Part shown: piece after piece, positions 48,801-61,286 of the stretch
Layout: the number at the start of each line of letters is the position of its first letter
How positions within the stretch are numbered: position 1 is the stretch's first letter
Origin: Chondrosia reniformis
Taxonomy: Eukaryota; Porifera; Demospongiae; Chondrillida; Chondrillidae
Assembly (NCBI GenBank): GCA_947172415.1
Contig: OX359190.1
Coordinates: 8,866,001 to 8,930,000 of the forward strand
Reading direction: 5' to 3'
Length of the DNA stretch: 64,000 nucleotides
Notes under the pieces: generated by a model
Database searches by the model: none
What the model saw: only the letters and a program-made list of their open reading frames with translations
Told to the model about the DNA's origin: nothing
Program-made: the position numbers and the translations under genes

Positions 48801-48937
48801 TCCTCCACGCTGACAGTGAAACTGATGAACAAGACTGGCCGTTTGATCCTAACCTTACCTGCCCTAAGTGTAAAGTGGTCTTTAGAAGAGGTCAAATTCG
48901 TGAATATCGTTATCATGTGGATGAATGTGAAGTTTAA
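39859..48937 (+). CDS. Copy A: long coiled-coil protein with C-terminal C2HC zinc finger
   Basis: Exons include 40824-41040, 41375-41610, 42089-42522, 42597-42666, 43106-44400, 44499-44665, 45202-45338, 45649-45743, 45832-45929, 46000-46176, 46850-47088, 47486-47697, 47768-47808 and 47866-48937. A short first exon at 39859-39870 (MSSN, then GTAAGT) fits the phase; a further small exon near 40385-40446 is possible. The protein is almost entirely coiled coil, then a Pro/Gln/Arg-rich region with about three repeats of TTYPTERGPHRDSPAARYSD type. The end is CPKCKVVFRRGQIREYRYHV then DECEV: Cys-x2-Cys ... His-x3-Cys. That finger after a long coiled coil resembles NEMO, optineurin and TAX1BP1, which bind ubiquitin; orthology is unproved. 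Two tRNA-derived SINEs sit in its introns. Copies B and C repeat its 3' half. Confidence 0.8.
40226..40330 (+). repeat. Dispersed repeat, second copy
   Basis: Matches 37388-37560 as described there; it lies in the presumed first intron of copy A. Confidence 0.6.
40568..40655 (+). mobile_element. tRNA-derived SINE head
   Basis: TGGCAGAGCACTGATGG fits polymerase III box A and GGTTCAATTCC is an exact box B (GGTTCRANNCC) about 30 bases on. No tRNA cloverleaf or anticodon arm can be folded, so it is a SINE and not a tRNA gene. Confidence 0.65.
41692..41775 (-). mobile_element. tRNA-derived SINE head (inverted)
   Basis: On the minus strand, TGGCAGAGCACTGGTGG (box A) and GGTTCTATTCCCAG (box B), followed by AAAGTATTCTT, shared with the copy at 8328-8400. 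It lies in an intron of copy A. Confidence 0.65.
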
Positions 48938-49614
48938 TTTGAACTTACACTACGGCTAATGAAACTCCAATGATGTAATTAGCATGCATAAAAATAATTA
49001 TATTGAACATTAAAGCATTTTTGCTAAACTAATAACTTGTTAATAGAGTAAGGATTTCAAGAACAACTTGTTTTCATCTAGATCACATTTCATACTTATA
49101 TCTTGGTTGTTAAATTGGCATTTGAATTTAAATGTAATAGTGATTCATATTGATCAAGGGTGCATACGTTAGGGTGAAGAGAAAAAAGAAAAAAGGACAC
49201 TGTGTATGATGTGGACTTGCCCACTTTTTCTTTTTTTACATTTCTTCCTTTTTCATTTTCCTCTTTTTTCCTTTTTTTCTTTTTCGGTTTACATTTTTTA
49301 TAATACTTGTTATGCAATAATTTACGAGAGTATACTGAATGCTTACATAGATGTAGCTCTGCATTCTGTATTTGCGGAGCCGGGTTATATTTTAATGTAT
49401 AACTTATGATACCAATTTCATTATGAATTCGTCATTATCGACGATTGTATATAACCACTTCACAATGATCATTTTTGTTAGACAATTCTGAAATATACAT
49501 GTATACATGGTATTAAATTAAGGAAATGTTCAAACATTGTAGTTCTTAAACAAGTTCTTCATGGTTGCTGTTTCTTCTCCTTTTGAATGTTACTGGAATG
49601 GTGCTGCAGTACTT
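48938..49614. other. 3' flank of copy A
   Basis: 48938-49116 is repeated after copy C (63097-63280). The rest is AT-rich with a T/C-rich run at 49220-49285; no supported exon. Confidence 0.5.
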
Positions 49615-50330
49615 CTTTTTGCATCACTTTACTGAGTGTAAAGGTGATCCCAGGGCACACCACGTGGAGGTAGAAGTACTTCGTGCCCCAAATGGCCTCC
49701 GGTTTCTCAACTCTGTTTGACACTTCCACTACTTGCGTCGTAAGAGAAGTTGCACGGGAGCGATCCGGCGTACCTGACCGACCTCTGACCAGTTACTAGT
49801 CTTGCCCTGCTACGCTACGAACAGAACAAGCCCGACCCTGGCGGACCACAAACTCCCACCAATGAGAATCATCATGTGCACACAACGTAGCTTGGGAACA
49901 CTGCACACAGACTTTAGCTCATTGGGATCGGCCAGGCGCTTTAGAGTAGGGACCCATCAGTTCAATGAAACTATAAGAAAAGAAATAAAAATACATGATA
50001 TACGATGAAATATTACATTGATGCAAATTCCTTCCAAACCAACCTGAAGCTGCAGCCTACAACAGGGGTTCCTGACCGACTACGTAGTGGCACTGGACCC
50101 ACGCTCCTCCAGGTACGGGCCGTATAGTGAGAATCCGCAAGTGCCAATTTAACACACAAGCAGGATTAATAGTGAGATACATCTCCAGGCACTAACCCAT
50201 AGCAGAGAGACCACCCCACTATACGAACACCGATGACCCTTTGTCGCATGGTACCATGGTCGTGCTCCTACCACGGTTTTCGCATCGATCCACACCAAAG
50301 TAGACCTCCAGAGTTGATAGCCCGGAGGCC
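49615..50330 (-). ncRNA. GC-rich spliced non-coding transcript candidate, locus 2
   Basis: Minus-strand homologue of 11583-15475. Exon 1 runs about 50330-50044 and ends CTTCAG|GTTGGT; the intron is 50043-49971 (73 bp, ending TTTCTTTTCTTATAG); exon 2 runs 49970 to about 49615. Shared blocks in exon 2 include GGTCCGCCAGGGTCGGG and CTAGTAACTGGTCA. Two terminal stem-loops occupy 49689-49652 and 49648-49623. In the second, both arms differ from locus 1 yet still pair, over ten base pairs with one bulge. AATAAATAG (50360-50352) occupies the TATA position. An 83-codon frame starts upstream (50470) and stops at 50219, and it does not continue into exon 2, so I favour a non-coding reading. Confidence 0.5.
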
Positions 50331-50360
50331 AAAGACTGAAAATTTCCTCGCCTATTTATT

Positions 50361-52512
50361 AGAAATGGTCGGCGGGAAACATCTTGAACTTGGCGGAAAG
50401 TCGTGAAACCAAAATTTTGTTTATTGTTTTCGATGTCATGTTCAAGAACAATAGAGAACATGCAGAACATGACCCGGCCTATTCAGCAAGTTGTTAAAGT
50501 TAATGAGTTTCGACTAGAAATCAATCATGGCTATCCAGCGAAGCAAATCATAAAAATTGTACAGTGACCCCATGAATAGAAATGCTTAGTTATATTCCTA
50601 TAAACAAGCTATCAATTTCAATGAACCTGTATTATTTCAGCAGTAATCAAACAGATGCACATGCTCTTGCGAGTGCATGAATTGACGTGTCAAGCGGCAT
50701 GTTTCATGCACAATTAACAGAGGACATTATTGAGGATACAGATGTAATTGTTATTTTAAACCATAACTTAATTTAAATAAAGAAAGGCTTTAATTTATGC
50801 TTATGCACTTTCGTGAATATCTATTCTGTGCACATACGTATATATAGCTAGCTAAATCACAATTTTGCACCCTCTGCAGACGGCTTACATGCAGACTTGC
50901 GAGAATATGTTTTACTTGTTCAAAATATATATTATTTGCACTTCCTTTAAAACGTGAGAGCTGACTAAGTATATGATAATGCTCTAATTGACTTTTATAT
51001 AGTTTGCTCAATCAATTTGTGAATCCAAAATGGCCGTTGCTACTAGTAAGCTCTAGTTTAGCGTTGTACATGCCCTAAACTGCACTGATTGGTAAGTTAT
51101 CTTGTTTAGAGAATCAGACCAACTGTAGTCTATAGGCGCTTTAAATGAAGTCTATAATGTTTTTTTCTTTATCACATGCAGAAATCAATGTCAGTAACCT
51201 AGCAACATGTCTAATTAATAAGAAGGACTGAGTGGAAGGGAATCATTAAAGTTATTGGATAAAGCCATTCAGGTAGGAAAAGATAAAGTATTGGATCAAG
51301 GGGAATATTTGCATGGAATCAGCAGTGAGTATAGCAACTGTAAAGTACCTGGACTACATCTGTTCAATGGGACCACCAGATTAAGCATGTTTACCACTCC
51401 CTAGTAGCTAATAACATACAGCTAACGTAGTTTAGTTGGGTGAGGTGTGTAGTACATGCTTAGAAGGTTCTCTGTAGATAGTTTGCCTTGTTATTTGGCT
51501 ATGAAAGCAATCCCTTTGATCAAGACGATTAAAATTCTTTGGCCTTGACATTAGTTAGTAGGTAAATTGCAAAAAATCTTTTTTCTGTAGCTACTTAGAT
51601 AATCTGTTTGTTTTTACTCTTCTTGTGTATCCATGGTAACTAGATATAGGAATACTTCAAATGAGCTAGATTAAATTTTTCCAGCTGGTATTCCTGATTT
51701 AGGGTTCATCCAGCTCCTAGTAGCTATGGCTACACTCATTTAGGGGAGTGGTTACAGTGCTGGCACATCTGAGGCTGCATACAGAACTTGGGGCCAGAGA
51801 TTGTACATATTCTTTGCCTCTGTATAGTTACTAATTAGCCTTATATAGAAAAGTCTCCATAGCACCCAGGTTCCCTGGCAACCATTCAATTGGAAATAAA
51901 GTAATCAATTGCTATTACTACAAAAAATGACATAACTGTTAAACAATTACTTTTTAAATGAATTTACTTTAGTTTCCTCTTGAAGGAATATTCACATCCT
52001 TTTCACTGCTTGTTTGTACAGCAGCACTTCTGTGTGTATTTCAAAGGGCAAGCTACCCATTTTCCCAAGTTATGAAAATAACTGACAAAGGATGCTATAA
52101 TAACCTCTGCTTATCAATTTAGCAGCTATCAAAAGCACCAGTTAGGCGACCTTGTCTTATGTAGGTGGAGCTGCTTAGACTTGATCCTCCAAAGCATCTA
52201 TGGATCACTGACATGACCTGGCTTAGCAAACTGTCACAGTTTTTACACTTTCTTGTGCACACTGACTGTTATACAGTAATTTACATATACATATACGTAT
52301 GTACGTACATACATATGTATACACAAAAATGTTCTAAATGAAGCTGGTTTTCTTGTAAGTGTTCTAAATGTGTTTTAAATTAGGGTTATATACTTATTAC
52401 AGTTACTTGTCATGTCAATAGTTATATTAGTTAAACTTCACGTCAATAGTTATATTAGTTAAACTTCACGTCAATAGTTATATTAGTTAATTAAACTTCA
52501 CGTCAATAGTTA
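50361..52512. other. Intergenic region; part is duplicated after copy C
   Basis: 50150-50890 recurs nearly unchanged at 63280-64000 (window end). The rest, to the 3' end of copy B, is AT-rich; near 51770 GCATACAGAACTTGGGGCCA matches a stretch near 7455. No supported exon. Confidence 0.55.
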
Positions 52513-52520
52513 TATTAGTT
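52413..52520. repeat. 28-bp tandem repeat at the broken end of copy B
   Basis: Four units of GTCAATAGTTATATTAGTTA plus AACTTCAC. The array abuts the point where copy B stops matching copy A and supplies the new stop codon. Confidence 0.85.
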
Positions 52521-55500
52521 AGGATCACTGGACCTCTCTGAAAGAGGAGAGGGGTCAGATTCAGAACTGTGCTGCCGATATGGCTTGTTAGCTGCTTCCA
52601 TGGCATGTGTGCTTCCTACTTGCTGATAATAAGCAGTGCTGTGCAGGTAGTGTGTTCCTTGAATGACACTGGCTTCCCCACGTCCCCTTCCAGATATTCT
52701 TGGCAGAGGTTGCTGACCTGAATATCTTGCAGCTGGTGGATCTCGGTGAGGTCCTCTTTCTGCAGGATAGGTAGCACCTTGTGCAGGTGAAGGTTGCTGA
52801 TCTGAATATCTTGCTGCTGGTGAGTCTCGGTGAGGTCCTCTTTCTGTAGGATAGGTGGTACCTTCAGGTGGAGGGTGCTGACCTGAATATCTTGCAGCTG
52901 GTGGATCTTGGTGAGGTGCTTTTTCTCTAGGATAGGTAGTACCCTTTGAAGGTGGAGGTTGCTGGAACTCGGGTTGATATTTTCTATTGTCTTCAATTTG
53001 GCCAGATGGTCTTTCACGATCCATTTGGGCTTGAACAGGTCCACCTGAAGCTTGTCCATGCGCCTTATCAACTGTGGAACCGGGAGGACTATCCTTCTCT
53101 GATTCTTTGAATAGATTGTCATCAAACTGACCATCTTGATGGCCCATCAACTGGTCTGCTCCTCTTCCTCTTGAAGTTACTACGGACTGAACTAAATTTT
53201 TACTGGAAGCTGGCAGTGACAGACAATCCTGTTCTTCACTGTTTGGAAATCTTGTGACAGATTTTCCCATTCGATTTGTGACCTCCTCAAGAGACTGTAC
53301 AAAGAGAAAAATAATCAGTTAAACGCTAATGAATCATTTCACTTAACTGTGCATGCATACCTGATTATTTTCCTTTAAATGTTTCACTTCTGATGCAAGA
53401 CTCTAAAAGAATTAAAAGAAAGAACTTCGTTAGTCTCATATGACAAATGAGGCAATGTACTCTTATTCTTACCCTATTCTGCTGAAGCACGTACTGTACT
53501 TGGTTGTTCAGTCGTTCATTTTCAGCAGTCACATGATCAGTTAGCTGTTTGAGTTCTTTATTCCTACTCTCAAGAGCTGCCTTTTCGGCCTGTAGATCAC
53601 GAACTTGCTGACTGATAGCATGCTGGGTCTTCTGTAAAGCTTCTACCTGCTGTTCGAGCTGATAAGCATTTTGAGCTGATGCCCTGAGGATAGAAGGAGT
53701 GAGATTACAGTAATTACAATTACAGACTGTGAAACCTAAAACAATATAGTTGTCCTTACATTTGTGTAAATTTCATATATACTGTATATTTAAATTATTT
53801 AACTTTTAATCACTAAAGGAAGAGTTAACAATGCTTTGTGCTTAGACAAGATTTTAGTATCTAACAGCAAATGTACACAGAAGTTTCATGCGTTTAGTCT
53901 GTAAATTGTAAAATTAAAATGTAACAGAGATATGCTTAATTAAAAACAGTACATATGTACTAAAGTAAGAGTTAATGGAATAATAACAAGTAACTGAACA
54001 TCTTACAGGTAGTCTACTTCAAATTGCTTTAGGTTTCTCTGTTTTTTGGAGTATTCTTCATTGGTTCTCAAAAGTTGTTGTATTTCTGTCTTAGATTTCT
54101 TTACTTCTTGTTCCAGACATTCCTTTTGTTGTACCAGTGTGTTCTCCCTCTTCTTGAACTGTTCCTCTTGTTTACTACTCAGTTTCTGTTCATAACCAGT
54201 TGAGGTACCTTTCATAGGCTCAAGTTCTCTAGTCATCCTATGAAGCTACGTACATATATACATTACAGCATACAAAGGGAATAAGAATTTTATAAAAGGA
54301 AATTGCTAAAGAATCTTATATTGTAAACTATAGTATACATATGCAAGCATGTACATACATACGTTCATATGTATTACAGTCTCTATAGGTAATTAACTAT
54401 CATACATTTACACTAAATTAAAAAGTTCATTAGTCCTTATCTTATGTATATTACGAAATTAACATGTTCAAGATCAAAGCAAAAAGTTAAAGCTTCATTA
54501 ATGATCTTCATAATGTACGTTATAAACGGGCTCCACTGTATTTAAGCAATTAATTTAATATATATCTCTAAATGAAGCGAATCCAGCTTCTCCCATTCCC
54601 AAATCCTGGATATGCCCCTGTATACGTTTATATGAACTACATATTTAGCAGATGCATAAATACTGTACAACAGAAAATAACATACATACAACATAGATTT
54701 TACCATGTACTGTAGAGTCTATACCTCATTTTCATGATGTACTAATTGCTCTTTCAATTCTGTTAATTGAGCTACTTTCTCATCTCTATCAGTAGATACC
54801 TCCGCTAACTCTTTCCTATGCTTCTCTTCCAGGTCGGCTATCTTTCTATGAACATTCTCTCTATCTTTCCTCTCTTGTTGAAAGTCTTGCTCAAAAGTTT
54901 GAAGCTATGTGCATGTTTATTATTACTACTCATAAACCATTATCTTATTAAGTTAAATAAACTTTACTTGAATTTTGAATTGTTCTTCCATTGCAGTCTT
55001 AACTTGTAATTCTTTTTGAAGATCCTGAATTACACTTTTTAATCTTTCTTTTTCTTCAGAATAGTTCTGTATTAAACATTACTATTACATATCTCTACTT
55101 CCTGTTGTAAACAATACACTCACCACAATAATTTGTCTCAGTCCAACCTCAAGAGACTTCTTAGCCTCAATCTCTTCAAGCAGAAGAATAATTCTAGCCT
55201 ATTAAGAAGAAATGTGAATATAAAAAGTACTAGTTATTATGGAAATATCTAAATCATACTCAATTAATTTTAGATATGCCATGCAGCTTACTTTTAAGAC
55301 TTTTACTCGATCAGTAACTGAACCAACATTATATTCCTTCATGCACTGAGTCATGTGCTCAACAAGCACAGCACTTTTAACTCTCTCAGCTGCTATATCT
55401 TTAAGACACTCTTTGATAATTGGCTGGAAATAATCCTTTTCTTTTCTTGCAAACTCATTTAAAAGATGGACTCTACGTTCAAATTCACTTACAGACACAT

Positions 55501-56519
55501 ATCTCCTATTTTTAAGAACCTTTATAGGGCCGGGAGTTGGCCACTTGTGAGCAAGAGTGCTGATCATGACACAACCGAAAGAGAACACATCCAGTTTGGC
55601 ATCATATCTACAAGAGTGATCAAAGCACTCTGGGGGCATGAAGTGCTCAGTACCTGGAAGGATTCCTGTAGCTTTTCGAATCTTGGTTTCCGAATCTAGA
55701 GCTCTAGCAACCCCAAAATCAGTAATCTTGGTCAACATGGAGGTGGTGTTGAGGAGAATGTTGTTAGTGCTAAGATCACGATGAACATGATCTTGTCCAT
55801 GCAGGTAGGCCAAACCAAGGACTACCTATTACAGCGTAAACACATGTATAATTATCACTCAGTCTGCCTATGTATATGTATGTATATCAAATTAAGTCAT
55901 CTGGTTCTACTGTATTATACTGTTATATCTTGCCCTGAGATATCAATTATTTATGTACAGTCTTTAATTAAGAGCATTTATGCATTGGAAACGTTACAAA
56001 ATAATATAAGATTATAAAAAGAACAGTATTTTTTTAAAATGATTCTATTTTTATATAAAAATTGATTTGAGATCAATATATACCTACGCGTACCTGGTGC
56101 AGGATCAGAACTTTGTCTTTCAATTCCACTTCGTCCTTCTTCGTATTCTCCAAGTAGGTCCTTAAACTGGTCATCATTAGCTCCAAAACCAGAACGGGAT
56201 GTCTGATTCCCGCTTCGAAGAAGACGCCGTATAGCTGTACGATGTTTGGATGTCGCAAATTGCTCCACGTACGACATTCTTGAACGAAATCTTGAAACGG
56301 CTTTCCCTCCATCTCTAACTCTTTATGAAGCCTTTTCGTGACGCATGGTATTCCTCTCCACAGAGCCTCATTGACCACACCGTAACTTCCTCTTCCTAGC
56401 TCCTTCCCCGTCTCCCTAACGTCCTTCACTTTCAGATTTTCAAATTCTTTGTGAATGAATGCTGCCATTACTTTTAATTCAGCATAGCCCATATATGTAT
56501 TTATGTTTGCATTATTCAT
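52513..56519 (-). CDS. Copy B: protein kinase fused to the copy-A coiled coil
   Basis: The kinase exons are about 56519-56094 and 55825-55293 (an internal ATG at 56466 is an alternative start). Visible motifs: GRGSYGVV glycine loop, VTKRLH lysine, HRDLSTNNILL, ITDFGVAR, and GTEHFMPPE, so all catalytic residues are present. It groups by eye with the kinase at 1523-9291. Seven exons then follow that align with copy A: about 55198-55123, 55065-54969, 54905-54727, 54247-54006, 53684-53475, 53404-53363 and 53296-52513. They start at the exon matching A's 45649-45743. The Pro/Gln repeat region is kept, but the frame ends at SERSSDPN, where a tandem repeat replaces A's last 105 or so codons. Copy B therefore lacks the zinc finger. 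The gene looks like an exon-shuffled product of an inverted duplication and is plausibly active. Confidence 0.75.
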
Positions 56520-58650
56520 GATAATATGGTGGAAGTAGGTAGTACTTTACCTTAATCAAATGAAGAAAATGGTTTCCAATTGCAATTATGCATTCAGTAT
56601 TATATACTGATATTTTTGCATTTAAGAGAGAGACACTAGACATTAGTGTTACATCTATCCCAATTTTCAGAATTGCTATTGAAGGGGAAAATTTATTAAC
56701 ATACTGTACTTAGTAAAATTTATGTAGCTACAGTTTAAAAATTAAGTACAGTTTAAATTTGAGTACAGTTCAAATGCAAGTTTTGTAAACCAATACAAGT
56801 AGACCAAGTCCACAGTATCAAGTTAATTGTTGACTGCTACTTCTCATCAAATTGGATTCAAACTACACCCAATAGAAGAATCAAATGTTACAAAATGCAT
56901 ATATTATATGCAGTAATTGCAAAGCCAGCTAAACACAGGTGTTAGCTGAATATGCTGCAAAAATTCAATAGTATAATAACTTCCAAATACAGCCCAGCAT
57001 GGTACAGCTATAGGCTCAAAATGGCTGCAAGTCTATAAAATGACTGCAAGCCAATAGCCAATGGACAGCTAGCTTAAGCCAATTGGTTGCAAGTAAATAG
57101 ATCCATTTGATATGCAGTTATAAATATTGCTCAAAATGACAGATGAGCTATAGTTTATAATTGGTGACTGCCAGACTACAAAAGACTAAAGTACTGATAT
57201 ACCCAATCTGTGACACACCGCCATCATAGAATACCAAAATGTCCCAAACTGTCACACACAACAAGTGTACAAAAGCCAACATCCTAGATAATACAAAGTA
57301 TAGGTATTCTAGATTACAGCTAAAACATAATTGAAAATCTGTTTTTCTAATTCCAATATTCACAAAGGTTGATGCAAACTTACTGTATACAAAAGAAGAT
57401 TGTCATCTCTCCACTTAGTGAATGCAATGCTATGCAGCTGGATTTAGCACATTAAGTTCTCTTCTTGAGATATGAGATTTGTGGTCCATACAGTGCAAAA
57501 CTCTAAATTTACATATAGGGGACCATTAAATGAACTGTAGTGATAGGGAGAGGAAAAAAATATATAATTATTACTAATTAGAATATCTCTGATACAAACT
57601 GGATCTGAACTCACTTAAGAAAAGTCATCTATATTTTCAGGTCACATCCAAATTTACTATAGCTAGGCATTGTAAGGGTATATAGCTCAAAATGGCTGCC
57701 TTTAAATTTAGGAAAGATGTAATCATATTGACTCATAAAGCAAAAAATACACATACTTAAATGGTTGTCAGAAAGGTCTTCAATATCCAGGAATGATATG
57801 CACCCATATGTAACTCAGAAAGATTGCCTATTAAAGCCTCACAGCTATAGATTGTCAAAGTATTTCATAAGTAAAGATGCTTATCCACTCGTGCAAGAAA
57901 GTGATTAACGTAGACTTACAGCTCTTATCCTCTCTTTTTTATCATCAAATATCTGTATAATATGTTAGAAAGCACTAACTATGCACATGGACTAACACAA
58001 CATTGTTCACTAAATACAACATAACAGGCTTAATTCAAATCCCCATACGACATGGACATTTATACATATATAAAGAAGTTATTATACGTATATATATTTT
58101 AAAGGAAAATGTTATCAACTATCAACACTAATTCTATAAGTACGTATTGTCTCTATGTGTATATTGTATAATTCTCTATGTGTATATTGTATAATTCTCT
58201 ATGTGTATATTGTATAATTCTCTATGTGTATATTGTATAATTCTCTATGTGTATATTGTATAATTCTCTATGTGTATATTGTATAATTCTCTATGTGTAT
58301 ATTGTATAATTCTCTATGTGTATATTGTATAATATGTGTATTATATAGACTCAATTTGGTCACATTCAAAACAGATGAATACTGTATATAATATTTTCTA
58401 TACGTGACTGAACTGAACAATAAGTTGTATTTATAACCAATTTATAATAATTTCTCACAATAACAGTTTTTATATTGTAATTTTAACCTTCCATATTATT
58501 CAAGAACATTTACTTTGAAATAACACAATGCATATGTATATAGACATACGTAATAATATTAGTACAAAATTACCTATTAATAAGTAAGTTTTAGATCTCT
58601 ATAGATTATAGAGAACGCTGCAGCTGCTGATTGGCCATATTCCCCTAATA
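56520..58650. other. Region between copy B and the beta-helix gene
   Basis: Mostly AT-rich. A 33-base minus-strand segment, 57954-57922 (IFDDKKERIRA), is flanked by TTATACAG and GTAAGT and could be a micro-exon of something upstream of copy B; I cannot link it. Contains the minisatellite at 58147-58333. Confidence 0.4.
58147..58333. repeat. 23-bp minisatellite, eight copies
   Basis: Unit TCTCTATGTGTATATTGTAT plus AAT, essentially identical copies. Confidence 0.95.
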
Positions 58651-61284
58651 ATGACATTCTCCTCGTTAAGGCTTTGCTTTCTACTGATTACTCAGTTCTG
58701 TACATGTGCTTCTGAAAGAGTTTACAGAGTTGCTACAAGTAAAGAATTTTGTCCTGAAATTGAATCAGATGAGTACTGCAACACTTGGGAATACTATCAA
58801 AAGAATCAGTCCCGATTTTCTCAGTCAAACACAGAGTGGAGATTTATGCCAGGTATACATCACGCTCAGAGTGGCATTATTGCCTTTCAGAAGGTCAGAA
58901 ATGTAACAATTAGAGGTGTCAGTGATAATTGTAGCTTGTACTGTAATGGCAGTAACTTGTGTCAGTTGCTATTTGTTAATTCATCAGATGTGCAGATCAG
59001 AAATATCACTGTCATCTATCCTAACAAATTTCTACCAATGGTTAGTGTAAAAGTGTTTAACAATACTTTTAATATCAGTAAAAAACTAGTCTGTTTTGCC
59101 AGTAAAGCCGCTAATACCCCATTTGCTCCTTATAATTATGATCATTGTGTGTACAGCATGGCCTGGATATTTGTAAACGTGGCCAACTTAAATATAGAAA
59201 ACATTAGATTTGAAGGATATCAGACCCACTGGGCAATTGTCTATTCACAAATACAAGGGTTTCTTAATGTTAAGAATGTACACTTTGCTAAAATGGCTCC
59301 ATGCAATGAGCGAGAGGATAACCTTCAAAAGTAGGTCTGAATCTAGACACCATATTATGATAGTTCTTCACCCTTGGAGTTGGTATATCAGCTCACTGCA
59401 ATGGCATCTTTGGCTGTCCTTGGAAGAGATTTCCTTTTCTGGGCCTACCATCATAAATCATCGATCTGATAAGACTACAACTGTCCCTGCTGCTATACAT
59501 ATAATATGTGATACTCAGTGGGAGAAGGATGGCCAGGTGAACATAACTATGCACAAGATACAGTGCCTAAATGTCCCTTTGTTGCAGGTCCATTCAATTA
59601 ACAACCCTGGTCTAAGGATAGTCCTTGAAAATAGTACTGCTCTCATGGATAGAACACTGCCTAAAGATAATAGTTTTCTGGTATACCCTGCTTTAAGTAT
59701 CTTTCTGAGAGATCGTGAATCTACCAAATGTAAAAATGAATCTAAATATGTAATTATAAATCCCTTTCATGTTGAGATAGAGGGAGTTATAATAGAAAGA
59801 TTTGTTAGCAATATTGGACCTGGTGTTCTTCATGTAGTGGAAAACTACTGCAAACCTTCTTTGAAAGGAGTGTTTCTACTGAAAGAAAGTCAATTTATCG
59901 ACAACATTGGTTTAAATTTTGGAGGAATATTCTATGCTGAATACATAAGATACAATAGTCTAAGAAGTGATAGTGAAAATTCTAATAACTAATCCATATC
60001 CAGCTTTTTCATAGCAGTAGACAATGCCAGGTAACCCATAACAACTTTATTAATGGGTATTACCCTAATCAGAGAGAGATGAGTAGAGGGGTGGTAACTT
60101 TGAGTGGATTCAAGAGCTATGGAAGAGTTATCTATCAAGCTAATGTTATAAAAGAGAGTAAAGGAAATGCAATATGTTTGAATGATACAGACTTACAATT
60201 ACAAATGCCTCCTGAGTTGGAATATTCTAAATATAACTATTATAAGAAGGGACCACATAATGACTTGAAGAAGAATAAAGGAGGTCTCTTTGGAGGGGGT
60301 TTGTTTTTAGGAGGCAGTTCTAAGTTGTTATTTACAAATAATTTGACATTCAAAATAAAAAATAACAAAGTTTTCAATTCTGGAGGCGGAATGTATGTAC
60401 AAGGTGACTATAATAATGCTACTACTTTATCACCATGTTTTTATCAGATTGTGGATGAAAAAGGATCTTTCTATGATAATATTTCAATAAAGGATGTAAA
60501 TATCACAATACAAAGTGTTTATAATAATGCTGCAGCAGGGAATGAACTATTTGCTCCTCATATAGATTCATGTTTATTATATACTAAAGTGGCTGATGCT
60601 AACATGTCAGATGTTTTCAATAAAATATTCAATTTTGGAAATGGTGGTAATTTTAATATACATTCTGAAAGGGTATTGTTGTCTAATCCAAGAAGCATCT
60701 ACACTTGTAGTCTCTCCACTGGAAGAAGAGAAATCAAAATTAGAGACCATCCCATAAAACAACTTTATCCTGGTCAGGATCTGGAACTAAACATTATTGT
60801 ATTAGCTGATAAAGCCATCCCACTTTCAATTCCATTGTTAATTCAATGCTTTATAGAACAATTTAAGAATAAATCTCATCAGTTGCCATACTTTCCACCT
60901 TGTCAAAGCATGTTTTTGAATGCATCATGTAATAAAGTCATAATTCCATTTTCTAAACTGGATAAAATGAGATATTCTTCTAACATTGACAAAGATACTA
61001 GCTATAAACCTTTCTTGCTGTTTAATACGCCATTGGTACCACAAGACTTTATGGAGTCAAACCTGCTTTATCACTCAGAAAGACTAGATGCTCAAATGTT
61101 ATCACATTGTCCTTTAGGGTTTACTTTAAAAGAAAATCAATGCCAATGTCATAAATCACTACAAGAAATTGGAATACATTGTTTCATAAGCAACTCGTCA
61201 TTTGCATTACCTCCCAAATCATGGATAGGTTTTGATGAAACTGCTTCTGAGAGAAACAGTATATTTTATAGTGCTTTACTTTAA
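58651..61284 (+). pseudogene. Disrupted beta-helix-like secreted protein gene, 3' truncated
   Basis: Three frames follow one another: 58651-59334, then a second to 59992, then a third from about 59989 to 61284. The first starts with a signal peptide (MTFSSLRLCFLLITQFCTCA). Short strand-turn repeats follow (VTIRGVSDNCSLYCNG, VQIRNITVIYP), as in right-handed beta-helix proteins. The last ends with the CPLGFTLKENQCQC ... SWIGFD signature of a sponge/cnidarian extracellular family. A 61-bp intron at 59332-59392 could rescue the first break; the second, near 59985, needs a frameshift. It ends exactly where the copy-A-like duplication begins, so membrane or tail sequence normally following WIG is missing. 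N-glycosylation sequons are frequent. I read it as a pseudogene, although sequence errors are possible. Confidence 0.65.
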
Positions 61285-61286
61285 TT

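Noticed and set aside
49117-50145. Transposon insertion with AATT target duplication and GGCA...TGCC ends
   Set aside because: Locus 1 aligns continuously across the right edge, so the sequence is ancestral; the matching short form in copy C is better explained as a deletion.
49615-50330. H/ACA snoRNA, telomerase RNA, RNase P or SRP RNA identity for the GC-rich transcript
   Set aside because: I found no matching ACA box position in both loci, no telomere template on the transcribed strand and no RNase P or SRP signature blocks.
50219-50470. Protein-coding gene on the minus strand (83 codons)
   Set aside because: It begins upstream of the TATA box, stops within exon 1, and the frame is not kept in locus 1.
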